Source: Leptospira sp. WS39.C2
Lineage (GTDB): Bacteria > Spirochaetota > Leptospiria > Leptospirales > Leptospiraceae
Assembly (NCBI RefSeq): GCF_040833965.1
Contig: NZ_CP162142.1
Location: 2,257,001-2,321,000, forward strand
Reading direction: 5' to 3'
Length of the DNA stretch: 64,000 bases
Shown: one piece after another, positions 18,927 to 27,848 of the stretch
How the letters are laid out: each line of letters opens with the position of its first letter
Numbering within the stretch: position 1 is the first letter of the stretch
Notes under the pieces: generated by a model
What the model was told of the DNA's origin: nothing
The model's input: the letters and a program-made list of their open reading frames with translations, nothing else
The model's database searches: none
Program-made: the position numbers and the translations under genes

Positions 18927-19480
18927 CCTTCGACTTTGCTTTTTTTAAAAAAGTTAGTTTGTTCAGACCAAACAATCTGATTTGTTTCCAAACTAACCAA
19001 AAATAAAGTTACCGTGATGTATTGAATTTTATTACCTGATTCATAATTCACAACTTCATTGATTTCCCCTTTGATTTGATGGGACGGAGACTTAAATTTA
19101 CCAACACTCAAACGTGAATCAGACGATACCATACCGGTTTTGCCAAAAGCCATTTCCTTTGTAGCGTGTTCACGAACTGTTGTATCAACAAAAGGAACTT
19201 TGTCTTTTGTGAGTTGGTTTAAAATTTCATTTGTAATGAGTTTTGTATCTATATGTTCTGAAGTGCTGTTTTGCAAGGATCTCCATTCAAAATAACCACT
19301 CTTCAACTCTGTTTTATAATATACTGATAAAGAATGACTCATACTTTTAACAGTTTCTTTTACCTCAATCACTCCCCATTGTTTGGTAGCCTTGGCATCC
19401 TCTGGTTTTTGGTATGATGTTGCCGTAGAACAACTAACAAAAATAAACGGAACTAGAAAAATGATGAAACTCTTTTGCAT
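18914..19480 (-). CDS. LpoB-like lipoprotein (penicillin-binding protein activator family)
   Basis: The 188-aa protein has a lipobox (MQKSFIIFLVPFIFVSC, Cys17). The mature part resembles LpoB/PBP activators: SEHIDTKLITNEILNQLTKDKVPFVD, a central GEINEVVNYESGNKIQYITVTLFLVSLETNQIVWSEQ, which is the canonical end of that fold. Such lipoproteins stimulate bifunctional peptidoglycan synthases from the outer membrane. The function is inferred from the fold alone. Confidence 0.65.
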   Translation of the reverse strand: MQKSFIIFLVPFIFVSCSTATSYQKPEDAKATKQWGVIEVKETVKSMSHSLSVYYKTELKSGYFEWRSLQNSTSEHIDTKLITNEILNQLTKDKVPFVDTTVREHATKEMAFGKTGMVSSDSRLSVGKFKSPSHQIKGEINEVVNYESGNKIQYITVTLFLVSLETNQIVWSEQTNFFKKSKVEGYGF

Positions 19481-19532
19481 AGGTGTTAGATTGCTTGGAG
19501 TTGGACATTTGGCAAGAAATTTGCGGAAATAT

Positions 19533-19554
19533 CCCCACCCGATTTAGGGAGGGG
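19533..19554. other. GC-rich hairpin upstream of the LpoB-like gene
   Basis: CCCCACCC (19533-19540) can pair with GGGAGGGG (19547-19554) over a 6-nt loop with one A.A mismatch. It lies between two minus-strand genes. No T-run follows on the minus strand, so it could be a weak terminator for the gene ending at 19638 or part of a 5' leader. Confidence 0.3.
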
Positions 19555-19637
19555 AACTAGACCCTCCACCCAATGAGTCTCCTCTACCACGAAGTCTGTT
19601 TTTTCGCAAACCCTTCCTATTTTTCGCCTTTTTTTCT

Positions 19638-19832
19638 CTATTTTAGTTCATCTTTTGACAGATCCACTTTCACACCTTCCTTCTTGGCGCCTCCCACATA
19701 CCGTAAACATTGATCCTTTTGCATCAGGACCAGGCTACTCCGGGGTGCGCTAACACTCCCGTCCTTGTCGGCAATATGCCTCCAAGGACCTTCGCCCTCC
19801 GTATCCTTGGCGCAAGGAAAATCTTCACCCAT
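19638..19832 (-). CDS. short hypothetical protein, 64 aa
   Basis: A 64-codon frame begins MGEDFPCAKDTEGEGPWRHI and ends in a charged KVDLSKDELK. It contains two Cys and no hydrophobic segment. It lies in an otherwise empty 430-nt interval between minus- and plus-strand genes. Coding status is uncertain; support is only the length, the balanced composition and the orientation. Confidence 0.35.
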   Translation of the reverse strand: MGEDFPCAKDTEGEGPWRHIADKDGSVSAPRSSLVLMQKDQCLRYVGGAKKEGVKVDLSKDELK

Positions 19833-19908
19833 TCCAATCCTTTCATTTCTAATTTCTGAAATATTGGCTTGAAAGTTTTTTTCCCGTTGCCATACTTCTG
19901 GATACTAT

Positions 19909-20286
19909 ATGGGTAAATTCATCGTTCGTTTCAGTTTATTTCTCATCTTACTCGCTGTGTTGTTTGCGGGTTACACTTGGCTTACTCTCACTTGGAGTTA
20001 TTCCGAAGGGGACCGTGCGGGCTACATCCAAAAACTTTCCAAAAAAGGTTGGATTTGCAAAACTTGGGAAGGGGAAATGGCCCTCGTCACAATGCCTGGC
20101 ACCATGACAGAAAAATTCTATTTTAGTATCAGGGATGAATCCATTGCCGACCAACTCAATACTTCGATTGGCAAACGAGTGGTTTTAGAATACGAAGAAC
20201 ACATTGGTGTTCCTTTTAGTTGTTTTGCAGAAACAAGTTATTTTGTCACTGGTGTGAAAACTGTTGGGGAAGTCCCTCCTCTTTAA
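19909..20286 (+). CDS. membrane-anchored protein, 125 aa
   Basis: The protein has one N-terminal hydrophobic helix (FSLFLILLAVLFAGYTWLTL) and a ~95-residue soluble domain with SEGDRAGYIQKLSKKGWICKTWEGEMAL and a late Cys in VPFSCFAETSYFVTGV. The same short architecture occurs as a conserved hypothetical in several bacterial phyla; its function is unknown. It is monocistronic by spacing. Confidence 0.7.
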   Translation: MGKFIVRFSLFLILLAVLFAGYTWLTLTWSYSEGDRAGYIQKLSKKGWICKTWEGEMALVTMPGTMTEKFYFSIRDESIADQLNTSIGKRVVLEYEEHIGVPFSCFAETSYFVTGVKTVGEVPPL

Positions 20287-20422
20287 AAATTTTCCGATTT
20301 AAGAATTATCACCAAACATGCATTAGTTTTCTCTTTTCATGTTTGGTTATATTTTCCTTTTGAATTTCTTTCAAATCCTTCTTGGCAGAATCCTTTTTTT
20401 GAATGCAAATTAACTCCTAACA

Positions 20423-20710
20423 ATGGCATCAAAATTCACATTCTTTTATTCCTTCCTTTGGTTAATCAGTTTTCTTTCGATAGAAATTTACCCAGAAAAA
20501 AAAGAACAAATCATCAATTTCACTGAATATGAAATGAAGGAAACTTACCAATTTGACTGCCAAGAGAAAAAAGAGTGTTTTAAGAAATGTTCCAATCGGT
20601 ATGTTGCAATGCCATGGAGATTATATGATCAATTTCACTCTCTGGAACAATTTTCATTAAGGCAATGCAATCAAAATTGTATCGGAATCATTTGTTCCAG
20701 AAGTCATTGA
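20423..20710 (+). CDS. small Cys-rich secreted protein
   Basis: The 95-aa product has an N-terminal hydrophobic segment (FFYSFLWLISFLSIEIYP) and a small domain with six cysteines in the pattern FDCQEKKECFKKCSNR...RQCNQNCIGIICS, suggesting disulfide bonding after export. No family recognised. Confidence 0.55.
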   Translation: MASKFTFFYSFLWLISFLSIEIYPEKKEQIINFTEYEMKETYQFDCQEKKECFKKCSNRYVAMPWRLYDQFHSLEQFSLRQCNQNCIGIICSRSH

Positions 20711-21022
20711 TACTGTATCCCAATCAAACCAATCGATCTTAGTTTTTGGTTCATTTTTACCTTACCATATTCTTTGTTTTACTTCTGTTTGGCCTCAGCT
20801 GATTTTTCGTATGTCGCCCCTGATTCACGTTACTTTCATTATTTCAATTTTTTTTATTCCTTCTTTTTTCCAAACTTCCTGATTTAGAAATGAGGCCCTC
20901 CATACAAATTATGTCTCATAAATTTCCTCCTTCCTGAAAGTTTCGAATTTTACAGGGAGTGAAAAAAGTAACTGCAAGTAAATTTAACTTTACATATTTT
21001 TGCTATACATATAGATAGTATC
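20711..21022. other. non-coding interval before the polymerase operon
   Basis: About 310 nt hold no credible ORF. The end (TTTGCTATACATATAGATAG, 20999-21018) is A/T-rich and could contain the promoter -10 of the downstream operon. I looked for a TTTG-N5-CAAA type LexA box and did not find one. Confidence 0.4.
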
Positions 21023-21628
21023 ATGGACCTCGCAGAACAAACCAACACTTCTTCAAATATCTACGAACCCATACAAAACTGGAACCAAAAGGATCTTGGA
21101 CTTCTGACGGGTGAGAGGGGGATGTACAAACTCGCCCACTATTGGCAATACGCACTTGTTTGTTCTGGTTTCCAGGTATTCAATTTAGATTGTGCCATCC
21201 GTTTTAATCCCTTCACCATCACAGAAGAAACAAGAAAACAAAACCTCGCACCAGAACCGTTTTTAGAACAAATACAAATCCAAAGAGCATTCACCCCATA
21301 CCAAATCTTAGATGCCCTACAAAACATCCTAAAGGAAAAAAGAGAAAATACCATCTACTTCTTGTTAGCTCCTTGTAAACAATTTCTGGATGGCGACGTA
21401 AAAGATGACGAGGGAATTTATTTATTAAATTTGATGCTTGGTTTTATCGAAAAATTTCCTACAGAAAATATTCCTCTTCTCATCATTGAATCATGGACTT
21501 ATTCTCACAAAAATTTTAAACTTTTTTTTCCAAAACTTTTACGTACTTCACAAACCTTATGGGAACTCAAAACAGAAAAAGGACTCTCAAGGATCCGAAC
21601 ACAAAAAACATCCATCACAGGAGCATAA
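21023..21628 (+). CDS. RecA-superfamily protein with degenerate P-loop (ImuA-like role)
   Basis: The 201-aa protein has a RecA/Rad51-type layout. An N-terminal GLLTGERGMYKLAHYWQYAL sits where a Walker A loop (GxxGxGKT) would be, but the Gly-Lys-Thr is lost. It is followed by a strand FQVFNLDCAIRFNPF like the D-x-N-R-F-D-P element of Rad55/RadA, then IYFLLAPCKQFLDGDVKDDEG and LLIIESWTYS. It is therefore probably an inactivated RecA paralogue. It is one nucleotide from the next gene and in an operon with a family B polymerase, comparable to ImuA in ImuA-ImuB-DnaE2 mutasomes. Confidence 0.65.
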   Translation: MDLAEQTNTSSNIYEPIQNWNQKDLGLLTGERGMYKLAHYWQYALVCSGFQVFNLDCAIRFNPFTITEETRKQNLAPEPFLEQIQIQRAFTPYQILDALQNILKEKRENTIYFLLAPCKQFLDGDVKDDEGIYLLNLMLGFIEKFPTENIPLLIIESWTYSHKNFKLFFPKLLRTSQTLWELKTEKGLSRIRTQKTSITGA

Positions 21629-21629
21629 A

Positions 21630-21887
21630 ATGGGCAGAACAATTTCCCCTTATTCACGCCAAATGTTACAAATCGAAGAAAACTTATCTGATTTCAGAAG
21701 AGCCCTCCGAAAAGTAGACCAAGAGATTTATGATGATCTCATTCGAGTAGCAAAATTACAGGTACAAGCTGGTGTGATGGCATCACTCCCCTATCCAATT
21801 GATTCTATGCTGTTATCGATGATGATTGAATTAAAAAAGGAGATAAATGAATTAAAAATAAAATCCCAAGAAGAAACAAAACTTTAG
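21630..21887 (+). CDS. small helical protein between RecA-like and PolB genes
   Basis: Starting at ATG 21630 (1 nt after the previous stop) the product is 85 aa: MGRTISPYSRQMLQIEENLSDF... It is predicted all-helical, with a charged C-terminus (MMIELKKEINELKIKSQEE) that could form a coiled coil. A longer frame from 21438 lies inside the upstream gene and is rejected. No family recognised; position argues for a partner of the polymerase complex. Confidence 0.7.
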   Translation: MGRTISPYSRQMLQIEENLSDFRRALRKVDQEIYDDLIRVAKLQVQAGVMASLPYPIDSMLLSMMIELKKEINELKIKSQEETKL

Positions 21888-21942
21888 TTATTCCAAATAC
21901 TGAATACTTATACTTCGGGAACAAATTAAAGCCAACTTAAAA

Positions 21943-24567
21943 ATGGAAACTTACAATGGTTATCTGTTTGACATCTACCACTCAGAACAAAAGATTTACA
22001 TTTGGATTAAATCAGACTCAGGTGAATTAAAACTATTTGTTGATGAATATTTTCCAATCATTTATGCAAATGCTTCACCCACCATTCTAAAAAAACTGGT
22101 GAAACGATTCTACGAATTGGATGCTTTAGCGGAGATTCCAAACTTCACAGAAAAAAAATTGTTTTACCAAAACAAAACAATCCCTGTTTTAAAACTTGTC
22201 ATTTCAAAACCACAACTCCTTCCCAAAATCACAAACAAACTTTTTAACTTATATGGCAAATATGATATCTACCATTCCGATATTGAAATCACCACAGGAT
22301 ACATGGTAGATAAAAAAATTTATCCTCTTGCTTATGTTTCCATTGAATATGAAGTATCTAAAAATAAATTAAATCAGATTAAATCTATTAAGTCCCTCAC
22401 CGACATAAATGAGTTGGACTATCAAGTCCCAGAACTTCGCGCAATTTCTCTATACTTAGAAAAAAGCCATCGGCAAAGCTTCTTAGAAAATAGTTTGATC
22501 GTTGAAACTCCAAACGAAAATTACAATATTCCCACTGGTGATGGAGTCACACTCATTCATAAATTAAACGACATCTTTTTAAAACACAATCCAGATATAG
22601 TTTTATCATCCTTTGGGGACCAAGTTATTTTTCCTTATTTATTCAAAACGGCGCAGGAAAACCACCTAACAACAGAATTCGACAGAGACAAAACAAGTCT
22701 AATTAGGCGTTCTATCCAAACCCAAGGGACAAGCTTCAACACTTACGGAACCATTGTATATAGAGCTCCTTCCTATCCGTTGTTTGGGAGATGGCATATC
22801 GATTCCCGAAATAGTTTTGTATACAAAGAAGCAGAACTAATCGGAATTATCGAACTTTCTCGTATTTCCAGATTACCTGTCCAAAAAATGGCACGAGCTT
22901 CCACAGGAAAAGCACTCACCTACATCGAAGTAGATGTAGCTCTTCGTATGAACTACCTGGTACCCTGGCAAAAAAGTGCTCTTGAATCAGAGAAATCAGC
23001 CTTACAATTATTAAATGCAGATAAAGGAGGACTTGTTTTCCAAGCAGATATATCCAATGGTTTTGTGTTAGAAAATGTTGCCCAACTTGATTTTTCACAA
23101 ATGTATCCAAGCATTATGGTGACACACAATATCTCACCAGAAACAATCAATTGCCTATGTTGTGAAGGTGAAGTGAATATAGAAACGGTCCCATCTCTTG
23201 GGTATCGAATTTGCGCTAAACGGAAGGGTATTGTATCGGAAGCATTGGCACACATAGTCCAAAGAAGAAACCATTACAAAGAACAAAAAAAAAACAATCA
23301 TCCAAATTCTACCAACATCCAATCAAAACAATCAAGTTTGAAATGGATGTTAGTAACTTCCTTTGGTTATCTGGGATACAGGAATGCAAAATTTGGAAAA
23401 CTAGAAAGCCATGAAGCGGTTACAGCATTTGGTCGAGAAAAACTAATCACTGCCAAAGAAGTATCCGAAGAGTTTGATTACAAAGTGGTACATGGAATTA
23501 CAGATAGTATTTTCATTCAAAAAGAAGATAAAAGTCCCATCTCACAAGATGATCTGACCTTACTTTGTTTAAAAATAGAGAAACGCACAAAAATTCGAAT
23601 GGAAGTAGAGGGAATTTATTCTTGGTTATGTTTTCCTCCTTCCACCCAAGATGAGAAACTCCCTGTTGCAAACCGTTATATGGGACGATTTATCAATGGA
23701 GAATTCAAAGGCAGAGGCATCATCACAAGGAGGAAAGACTTTCCGAAATTAATCCGTGATGCACAAAACCAAATGATACAATGGATGTGCCAATTCAAAA
23801 CAATCGGAGAGATGCAAAAAAATGAAGCCGAAATTATACAAATTTTCTCTTTCTATGACAGTAAACTTGTAACAGGGGATCTGAGTTGGAAAGACCTAGT
23901 AATACAAAAATCTACTTCAAAAGAACCTGAAGACTATACCGTTGATGCACCAAGTACCATAGCTGTCAAAGACCTACTTGGCATGGGCATACGTGTGCAA
24001 GCTGGAGAAAAAATCAAATACATAGTAATCAACCAAAAATCTGAGAAAAAAGGAGAGCGGTATTTAACCCTCGAACGTGCGGAACTAAGAGGAAACTACA
24101 ACAAGGTCTTAAACAAAAACCATGGTCCAATTGCCAAAACAATACCAACGACCCAACCCACCAATGAAAATTACAACAAAAAAGAGATAAAGAACAAGAA
24201 TCAGAAGGAAAAAACAAATACCTTCAATTCACCCTTAAGCAACGAGAAATTAATAATCAATTCAATGGAAACTAATAAATCCGAATATTCAAATACTATT
24301 GATCATTTTTTGTCCAAGATTCACAACAAAAGCACAGATTGTTTGCCACAAGTTCAAAAACTAAGTAACCAAAGTCCAAAATATGATGAAAAATACTACA
24401 GAAGCCTCTTGGTAAAAAGTTTCAAAGAAATTTGGACCGGATTATCCACTTTCAAAAATTTTGATATACTGATTAGCGATGAATCATTCTTACCTTTCTC
24501 CTTTGACAAAAACCAAAATTATTCGAAAAGTATCAATATAACTAATTCAATTTTTATTGCATCATAA
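21943..24567 (+). CDS. family B DNA polymerase, divergent
   Basis: The 874-aa protein has PolB motif A (QLDFSQMYPSIM, about residue 383), motif B (LKWMLVTSFGYLGYRNAKFG, about 465) and motif C as VVHGITDSIFI (about 520). The usual first Asp of D-T-D is replaced by Ile, but the second, metal-binding Asp remains. In the N-terminal half an ExoI-like HSDIEI is visible (about 110), but the ExoII region reads SSFGDQVIFPYL without the expected F-D, so proofreading may be weak or absent. The ~150-residue Asn/Lys-rich C-terminal tail looks disordered. The operon with a degenerate RecA suggests a DNA-damage or translesion role. Confidence 0.85.
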   Translation: METYNGYLFDIYHSEQKIYIWIKSDSGELKLFVDEYFPIIYANASPTILKKLVKRFYELDALAEIPNFTEKKLFYQNKTIPVLKLVISKPQLLPKITNKLFNLYGKYDIYHSDIEITTGYMVDKKIYPLAYVSIEYEVSKNKLNQIKSIKSLTDINELDYQVPELRAISLYLEKSHRQSFLENSLIVETPNENYNIPTGDGVTLIHKLNDIFLKHNPDIVLSSFGDQVIFPYLFKTAQENHLTTEFDRDKTSLIRRSIQTQGTSFNTYGTIVYRAPSYPLFGRWHIDSRNSFVYKEAELIGIIELSRISRLPVQKMARASTGKALTYIEVDVALRMNYLVPWQKSALESEKSALQLLNADKGGLVFQADISNGFVLENVAQLDFSQMYPSIMVTHNISPETINCLCCEGEVNIETVPSLGYRICAKRKGIVSEALAHIVQRRNHYKEQKKNNHPNSTNIQSKQSSLKWMLVTSFGYLGYRNAKFGKLESHEAVTAFGREKLITAKEVSEEFDYKVVHGITDSIFIQKEDKSPISQDDLTLLCLKIEKRTKIRMEVEGIYSWLCFPPSTQDEKLPVANRYMGRFINGEFKGRGIITRRKDFPKLIRDAQNQMIQWMCQFKTIGEMQKNEAEIIQIFSFYDSKLVTGDLSWKDLVIQKSTSKEPEDYTVDAPSTIAVKDLLGMGIRVQAGEKIKYIVINQKSEKKGERYLTLERAELRGNYNKVLNKNHGPIAKTIPTTQPTNENYNKKEIKNKNQKEKTNTFNSPLSNEKLIINSMETNKSEYSNTIDHFLSKIHNKSTDCLPQVQKLSNQSPKYDEKYYRSLLVKSFKEIWTGLSTFKNFDILISDESFLPFSFDKNQNYSKSINITNSIFIAS

Positions 24568-24896
24568 TCAAAAAAACGAAAAAAAATTAGCAGAAACAAT
24601 GCAATGTTAAATGAGAAAAAAGACCACCAAACAAAAAAACATTTGAAGTAAGAATCTACGAATTAAGAATCAGATTCACTTTTCGAAGTGTGGGACTGAG
24701 GGGGCGAAGCTATGCCTTTCCCTAAAAAATGGCATTAAAAACAGTGTTATTATGTCACATAAAAAAAGAAATACCATTTACCAACACCCTGCGTTGATAA
24801 TTCACAACAACAATAACCAAACAAAAATAAACATTAAACGCACATACGTTTACCCAACACAAACAACCATAATAAACTAAATTTCGCAGATTATTC
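24568..24896. other. AT-rich non-coding interval between polB and the cassette array
   Basis: About 330 nt without an ORF. It contains a short GC-rich patch (about 24675-24715, including GGGACTGAGGGGG) that faintly recalls the site core GGGACTCAGGG, but no full site. If the array behaves as an integron, this is where an attI and a cassette promoter would be expected; no integrase gene is present here. Confidence 0.5.
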
Positions 24897-24903
24897 GTTA
24901 TCT
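24880..24903 (+). other. attI-like left boundary of the cassette array
   Basis: The motif TTCGTTATCTG (GTTATCT at 24897-24903) resembles the right end of all array sites (TAGTTCGTTAT...), yet no site body precedes it. The following bases GTTATCTGACATTCAGC pair with GCTGAACGTCAGATAAC at the 3' end of the first cassette. This marks 24897 as the first cassette junction and the bases upstream as the attI-like acceptor. Confidence 0.6.
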
Positions 24904-24932
24904 GACATTCAGCAAATTTATTGGAGAACTTA

Positions 24933-25643
24933 ATGAATGAATTTCGTGAAACAAGATTAGAATTTTTTAAAAATCTCTATGATTTTGAATTAGTACGGAA
25001 AGACAATCTAAATTCAAATTTAAACATCCCTCTAACTATTTTATCATTTATTGCAGGGCTATTGGGATATTTTTTCTTAAACTTACCTAAATCAGAATGT
25101 GATTGGATAAAAGTTACCTTCTTTACCTTTTTAACTTTTGCTAGTATTGCTTTCGCAATTTCAATCTATTTTTTCGCTCAAGGATTATTTGGCTTCGGAT
25201 ATGGATATATTTCCGATGCGAGTAAAATTAATAAATATTTAAAGGATGTTGAGGATTACAATAAAGCTGTTAACAAAAAAGATAAAGTAGATATTGAAAA
25301 CGAATTCTATGAAATGTTAATGGAACAATATATCGAATATTCAACGCTAAACTTTGAAAATAATAATAAAAAATCTGGCTATTTACGTAAGACAACAGTA
25401 TCACTTATTGTATCATTTTCGTTTACAATTTTATGCTCAATTTCCTTTGTTTATATGAAATATTCTGAGAATGAGTTTATTTATAAAGTTCACATAAATA
25501 ACTTCGAAAAAGGAGAAGATTACATGCCAGAAAAACCAAAACCAATAAAAAACGAGGTGCCAAAACCACAACCACCTCCTAAACCTGAAAGACCGAAAGG
25601 TCAAATCATCAAAGAGGAAAAAGAACCAAAAATTCAAAAATAG
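24933..25643 (+). CDS. cassette 1: membrane protein with Pro-rich tail
   Basis: The ATG at 24933 has a GGAG ribosome site 6 nt upstream, better than the upstream TTG at 24921. The 236-aa protein has two close transmembrane helices (LTILSFIAGLLGYFFL and FFTFLTFASIAFAISIYFF), a cytoplasmic helical stretch, a third helix (SLIVSFSFTILCSISFVYM) and a Pro/Lys-rich tail (KPQPPPKPERPK). Two-to-four-helix proteins of this shape are common effectors in defence cassettes, but no family is assigned. Confidence 0.6.
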   Translation: MNEFRETRLEFFKNLYDFELVRKDNLNSNLNIPLTILSFIAGLLGYFFLNLPKSECDWIKVTFFTFLTFASIAFAISIYFFAQGLFGFGYGYISDASKINKYLKDVEDYNKAVNKKDKVDIENEFYEMLMEQYIEYSTLNFENNNKKSGYLRKTTVSLIVSFSFTILCSISFVYMKYSENEFIYKVHINNFEKGEDYMPEKPKPIKNEVPKPQPPPKPERPKGQIIKEEKEPKIQK

Positions 25644-25668
25644 TAAATTCCGTTGTTAGCTGAACGTC

Positions 25669-25829
25669 AGATAACAACGGCTTACTGCTTCGCTTCGGGA
25701 CAAGCCCTCGCTCGGGCTGCGCCAAATTGTCCTCCTGTCACTCGCTCGCATATGCAAGCTACGTGCCAGTCCCTAACGTCCCGTTGGGACTCAGGGTCGG
25801 ACAACTTCAGTAAGCCTAGTTCGTTATAC
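25669..25829 (+). repeat. attC-like site 1
   Basis: Bounded by AGATAAC and GTTATAC. Inner stem GGCTTACTG/CAGTAAGCC; central helix TTGTCC/GGACAA. The left box matches the start of cassette 1 (GTTATCT), the right box starts cassette 2. Confidence 0.9.
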
Positions 25830-25852
25830 GACATGCCAAAACATTTTTTAAT

Positions 25853-26605
25853 ATGACAGAAAAAAGTTTCAAGCCTAAAGATATTTTAGAAAGATTACAG
25901 AAGGCATGTATTGATAACGCGACTGGATCGTCATCTTACGAAACTTATGAGGAAGAAAGGTCCTCAGCCTTATCAAATCTTTTACTGTCTAAAATGTTGC
26001 CAGATTGGGTAGTCGGAAATAGATATGGGAGTCAATATTGGAATTTCATAAAATCAAAATTTCCGTCTTATAAAGAAAGACGTAATTTCATACATAATGA
26101 ATTTACACCTATATTTGATTATATCGAAAAATCAGGCATATATCCGATTTCCGAATCATTTGAAGAATTATTAAAAGTTTGTAACTCGCCAAATCTTGAG
26201 ATAGTTTGGAGAAAATGTATTGAAAGACGAATTCATGATCCTGAAGGCGCAATAACTTCTGCAAGAACATTATTGGAATCTACCTGTATATATATATTAG
26301 AAATGTTAAACGAAATACCTGACAAAACTGGAGATTTACAGCGTCTTTATAAGCAATTAGCTAAATCGATGAATCTAGCACCTGATATGTATCATGAACA
26401 AGTTTTTAAACAAATCTTAAGCGGTTGTGGAACAGTAGTCGATGGTCTTGCTGGACTACGAAATAAACTTGGAGATGCTCATGGTCAAGAAACCAAACAA
26501 GCAAAACCAAGTAAAAGACATGCAGAACTAGCTGTTAACTTATCTGGTACATTGTGTAGCTTCTTAATTTCAACATATGAAGAAAAATATAGAAACAAAT
26601 CATAG
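25853..26605 (+). CDS. cassette 2: Abi_C-domain abortive-infection-like protein
   Basis: The 250-aa protein ends in GTVVDGLAGLRNKLGDAHGQ...RHAELAVNLSGTLCSFLISTYEEKY, which matches the Abi_C (C-terminal abortive infection) signature, including the RNKLGDAHG motif. The N-terminal ~140 residues include a segment starting ILERLQKACIDNATGSSSY. Members are thought to act in phage abortive infection. Single gene of its cassette, with the stop 12 nt before the left box of site 2. Confidence 0.7.
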   Translation: MTEKSFKPKDILERLQKACIDNATGSSSYETYEEERSSALSNLLLSKMLPDWVVGNRYGSQYWNFIKSKFPSYKERRNFIHNEFTPIFDYIEKSGIYPISESFEELLKVCNSPNLEIVWRKCIERRIHDPEGAITSARTLLESTCIYILEMLNEIPDKTGDLQRLYKQLAKSMNLAPDMYHEQVFKQILSGCGTVVDGLAGLRNKLGDAHGQETKQAKPSKRHAELAVNLSGTLCSFLISTYEEKYRNKS

Positions 26606-26616
26606 TTTGGCACGTC

Positions 26617-26776
26617 GTATAACTTCCGCTAACCACTTCGCTTCGGGACTAGCCCTCGCTCGGTCTACGACACATAGGCTTCTGGCACTCCCCTTGCCTG
26701 TGCAAGTGTCGTTCCAGTCCCTAACGTCCCGTTGGGACTCAGGGCCAGCCTACGTCGGTTAGCTAGTTCGTTATGC
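26617..26776 (+). repeat. attC-like site 2
   Basis: Bounded by GTATAAC and GTTATGC. Inner stem GCTAACC/GGTTAGC; central helix TAGGCT/AGCCTA. Cassette 2 ends GGCACGTCGTATAAC, complementary to its start GTTATACGACATGCC with one A.C mismatch. Confidence 0.9.
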
Positions 26777-26810
26777 GTAATCGCTCAAAATAAATAAGGA
26801 AAACAAAATA

Positions 26811-27848
26811 ATGAATCTAGAATATTTAGAATTTTCTAAACTCGATATTAATAATGAATTTTTTGACAGTCTACGGTCTGACTACAAAGAATTCAATGAA
26901 TGGTTTCTACGAAAACAAAAAGAAAAAGCTTACATTTACAGAGAAAATTCGATAATGATTGGCTTCCTATACTTAAAAATCGAAAATTCAGAGGTGAAAG
27001 ATGTTGAACCGAGGTTACCTGCTAAAAAAAGACTAAAAATTGGAACAATGAAAATTGATGCCCATGGTACAAAGCTTGGAGAACGTTTTTTAAAAAAAGC
27101 AATTGATTACGCAGTGCGAGAAAATGCCTTAGAAATTTACGTCACTGTATTTCCAAAACATAAAGCTTTAATTTCATTATTTGAAGAATATGGATTTGAA
27201 AAATATGGAGTTAAGAAAACTTCAAATGGGGAGGAATTAGTTTTTTTAAAAACTTTCTCAAATATAAAAAACAATATTCTTTTAGATTATCCGATTATAA
27301 ATGCAAAAAAATCTCGTAAATACCTTCTCTCGATTTATCCAAAGTGGCATACCGAATTATTTCCTGATTCAATTTTAAATACAGAAAGTTTAGATATAAT
27401 CGAAGATATTTCCCAAACGAATAGCATCCATAAGATCTACTTGACATCAATGAAAATCGGAGGTGTTCGAAGCGGCGATATAATCGTAATTTACAGAACC
27501 AAAGACGATAATGGCCCAGCATGGTACCGGTCTGTAGCCACAAGTATTTGTATAGTTGAAGAAGTACAACTCTCAAAATCTTACACTCTACAAAAATTTT
27601 TAGAACTAGGTGCAAAATATAGCGTTTTCGATGAACAAGAACTACGGAAGTGGCATGCCAAAGACGGAAGTTTTGTCATCACTATGACTTATAACGCTGC
27701 GATGTCGAAAAGGCTTACTATGCAAACGCTAGTGGAAAAAATTGGATTAGATAAAGAAGAATACTGGGGTTTCAGAGAATTATCCGATAATCAATTCAAA
27801 GCAATCGTAAAAATGGGTGGAATTAATGAAGATTTTATTATCTATTAA
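26811..27848 (+). CDS. cassette 3: GNAT-like N-terminus fused to a PUA/EVE-like domain
   Basis: In this 345-aa protein, residues 1-150 look like a GNAT acetyltransferase (IGFLYLKIENSEV, IGTMKIDAHGTKLGERFLKKAIDYAV, VFPKHKALISLFEEYGFEKYG). The C-terminal half has RSGDIIVIYRTKDDNGPAWYRSVATSICIVEE, like EVE/PUA-type nucleic-acid or modified-base readers. It overlaps the next gene by 23 nt. The pair with an ASCH-like partner suggests one functional module, possibly toxin-antitoxin or RNA modification; this is inference. Confidence 0.6.
   Translation: MNLEYLEFSKLDINNEFFDSLRSDYKEFNEWFLRKQKEKAYIYRENSIMIGFLYLKIENSEVKDVEPRLPAKKRLKIGTMKIDAHGTKLGERFLKKAIDYAVRENALEIYVTVFPKHKALISLFEEYGFEKYGVKKTSNGEELVFLKTFSNIKNNILLDYPIINAKKSRKYLLSIYPKWHTELFPDSILNTESLDIIEDISQTNSIHKIYLTSMKIGGVRSGDIIVIYRTKDDNGPAWYRSVATSICIVEEVQLSKSYTLQKFLELGAKYSVFDEQELRKWHAKDGSFVITMTYNAAMSKRLTMQTLVEKIGLDKEEYWGFRELSDNQFKAIVKMGGINEDFIIY

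Noticed and set aside
20711..21022. LexA-type SOS box upstream of the PolB operon
   Set aside because: No TTTG-N5-CAAA or similar palindrome found; damage induction remains untested.
24675..24715. A degenerate site before the first cassette (GGGACTGAGGGGG and nearby GCGAAGC)
   Set aside because: Only short similarity to the site tip; no left or right box and no foldable arms around it.
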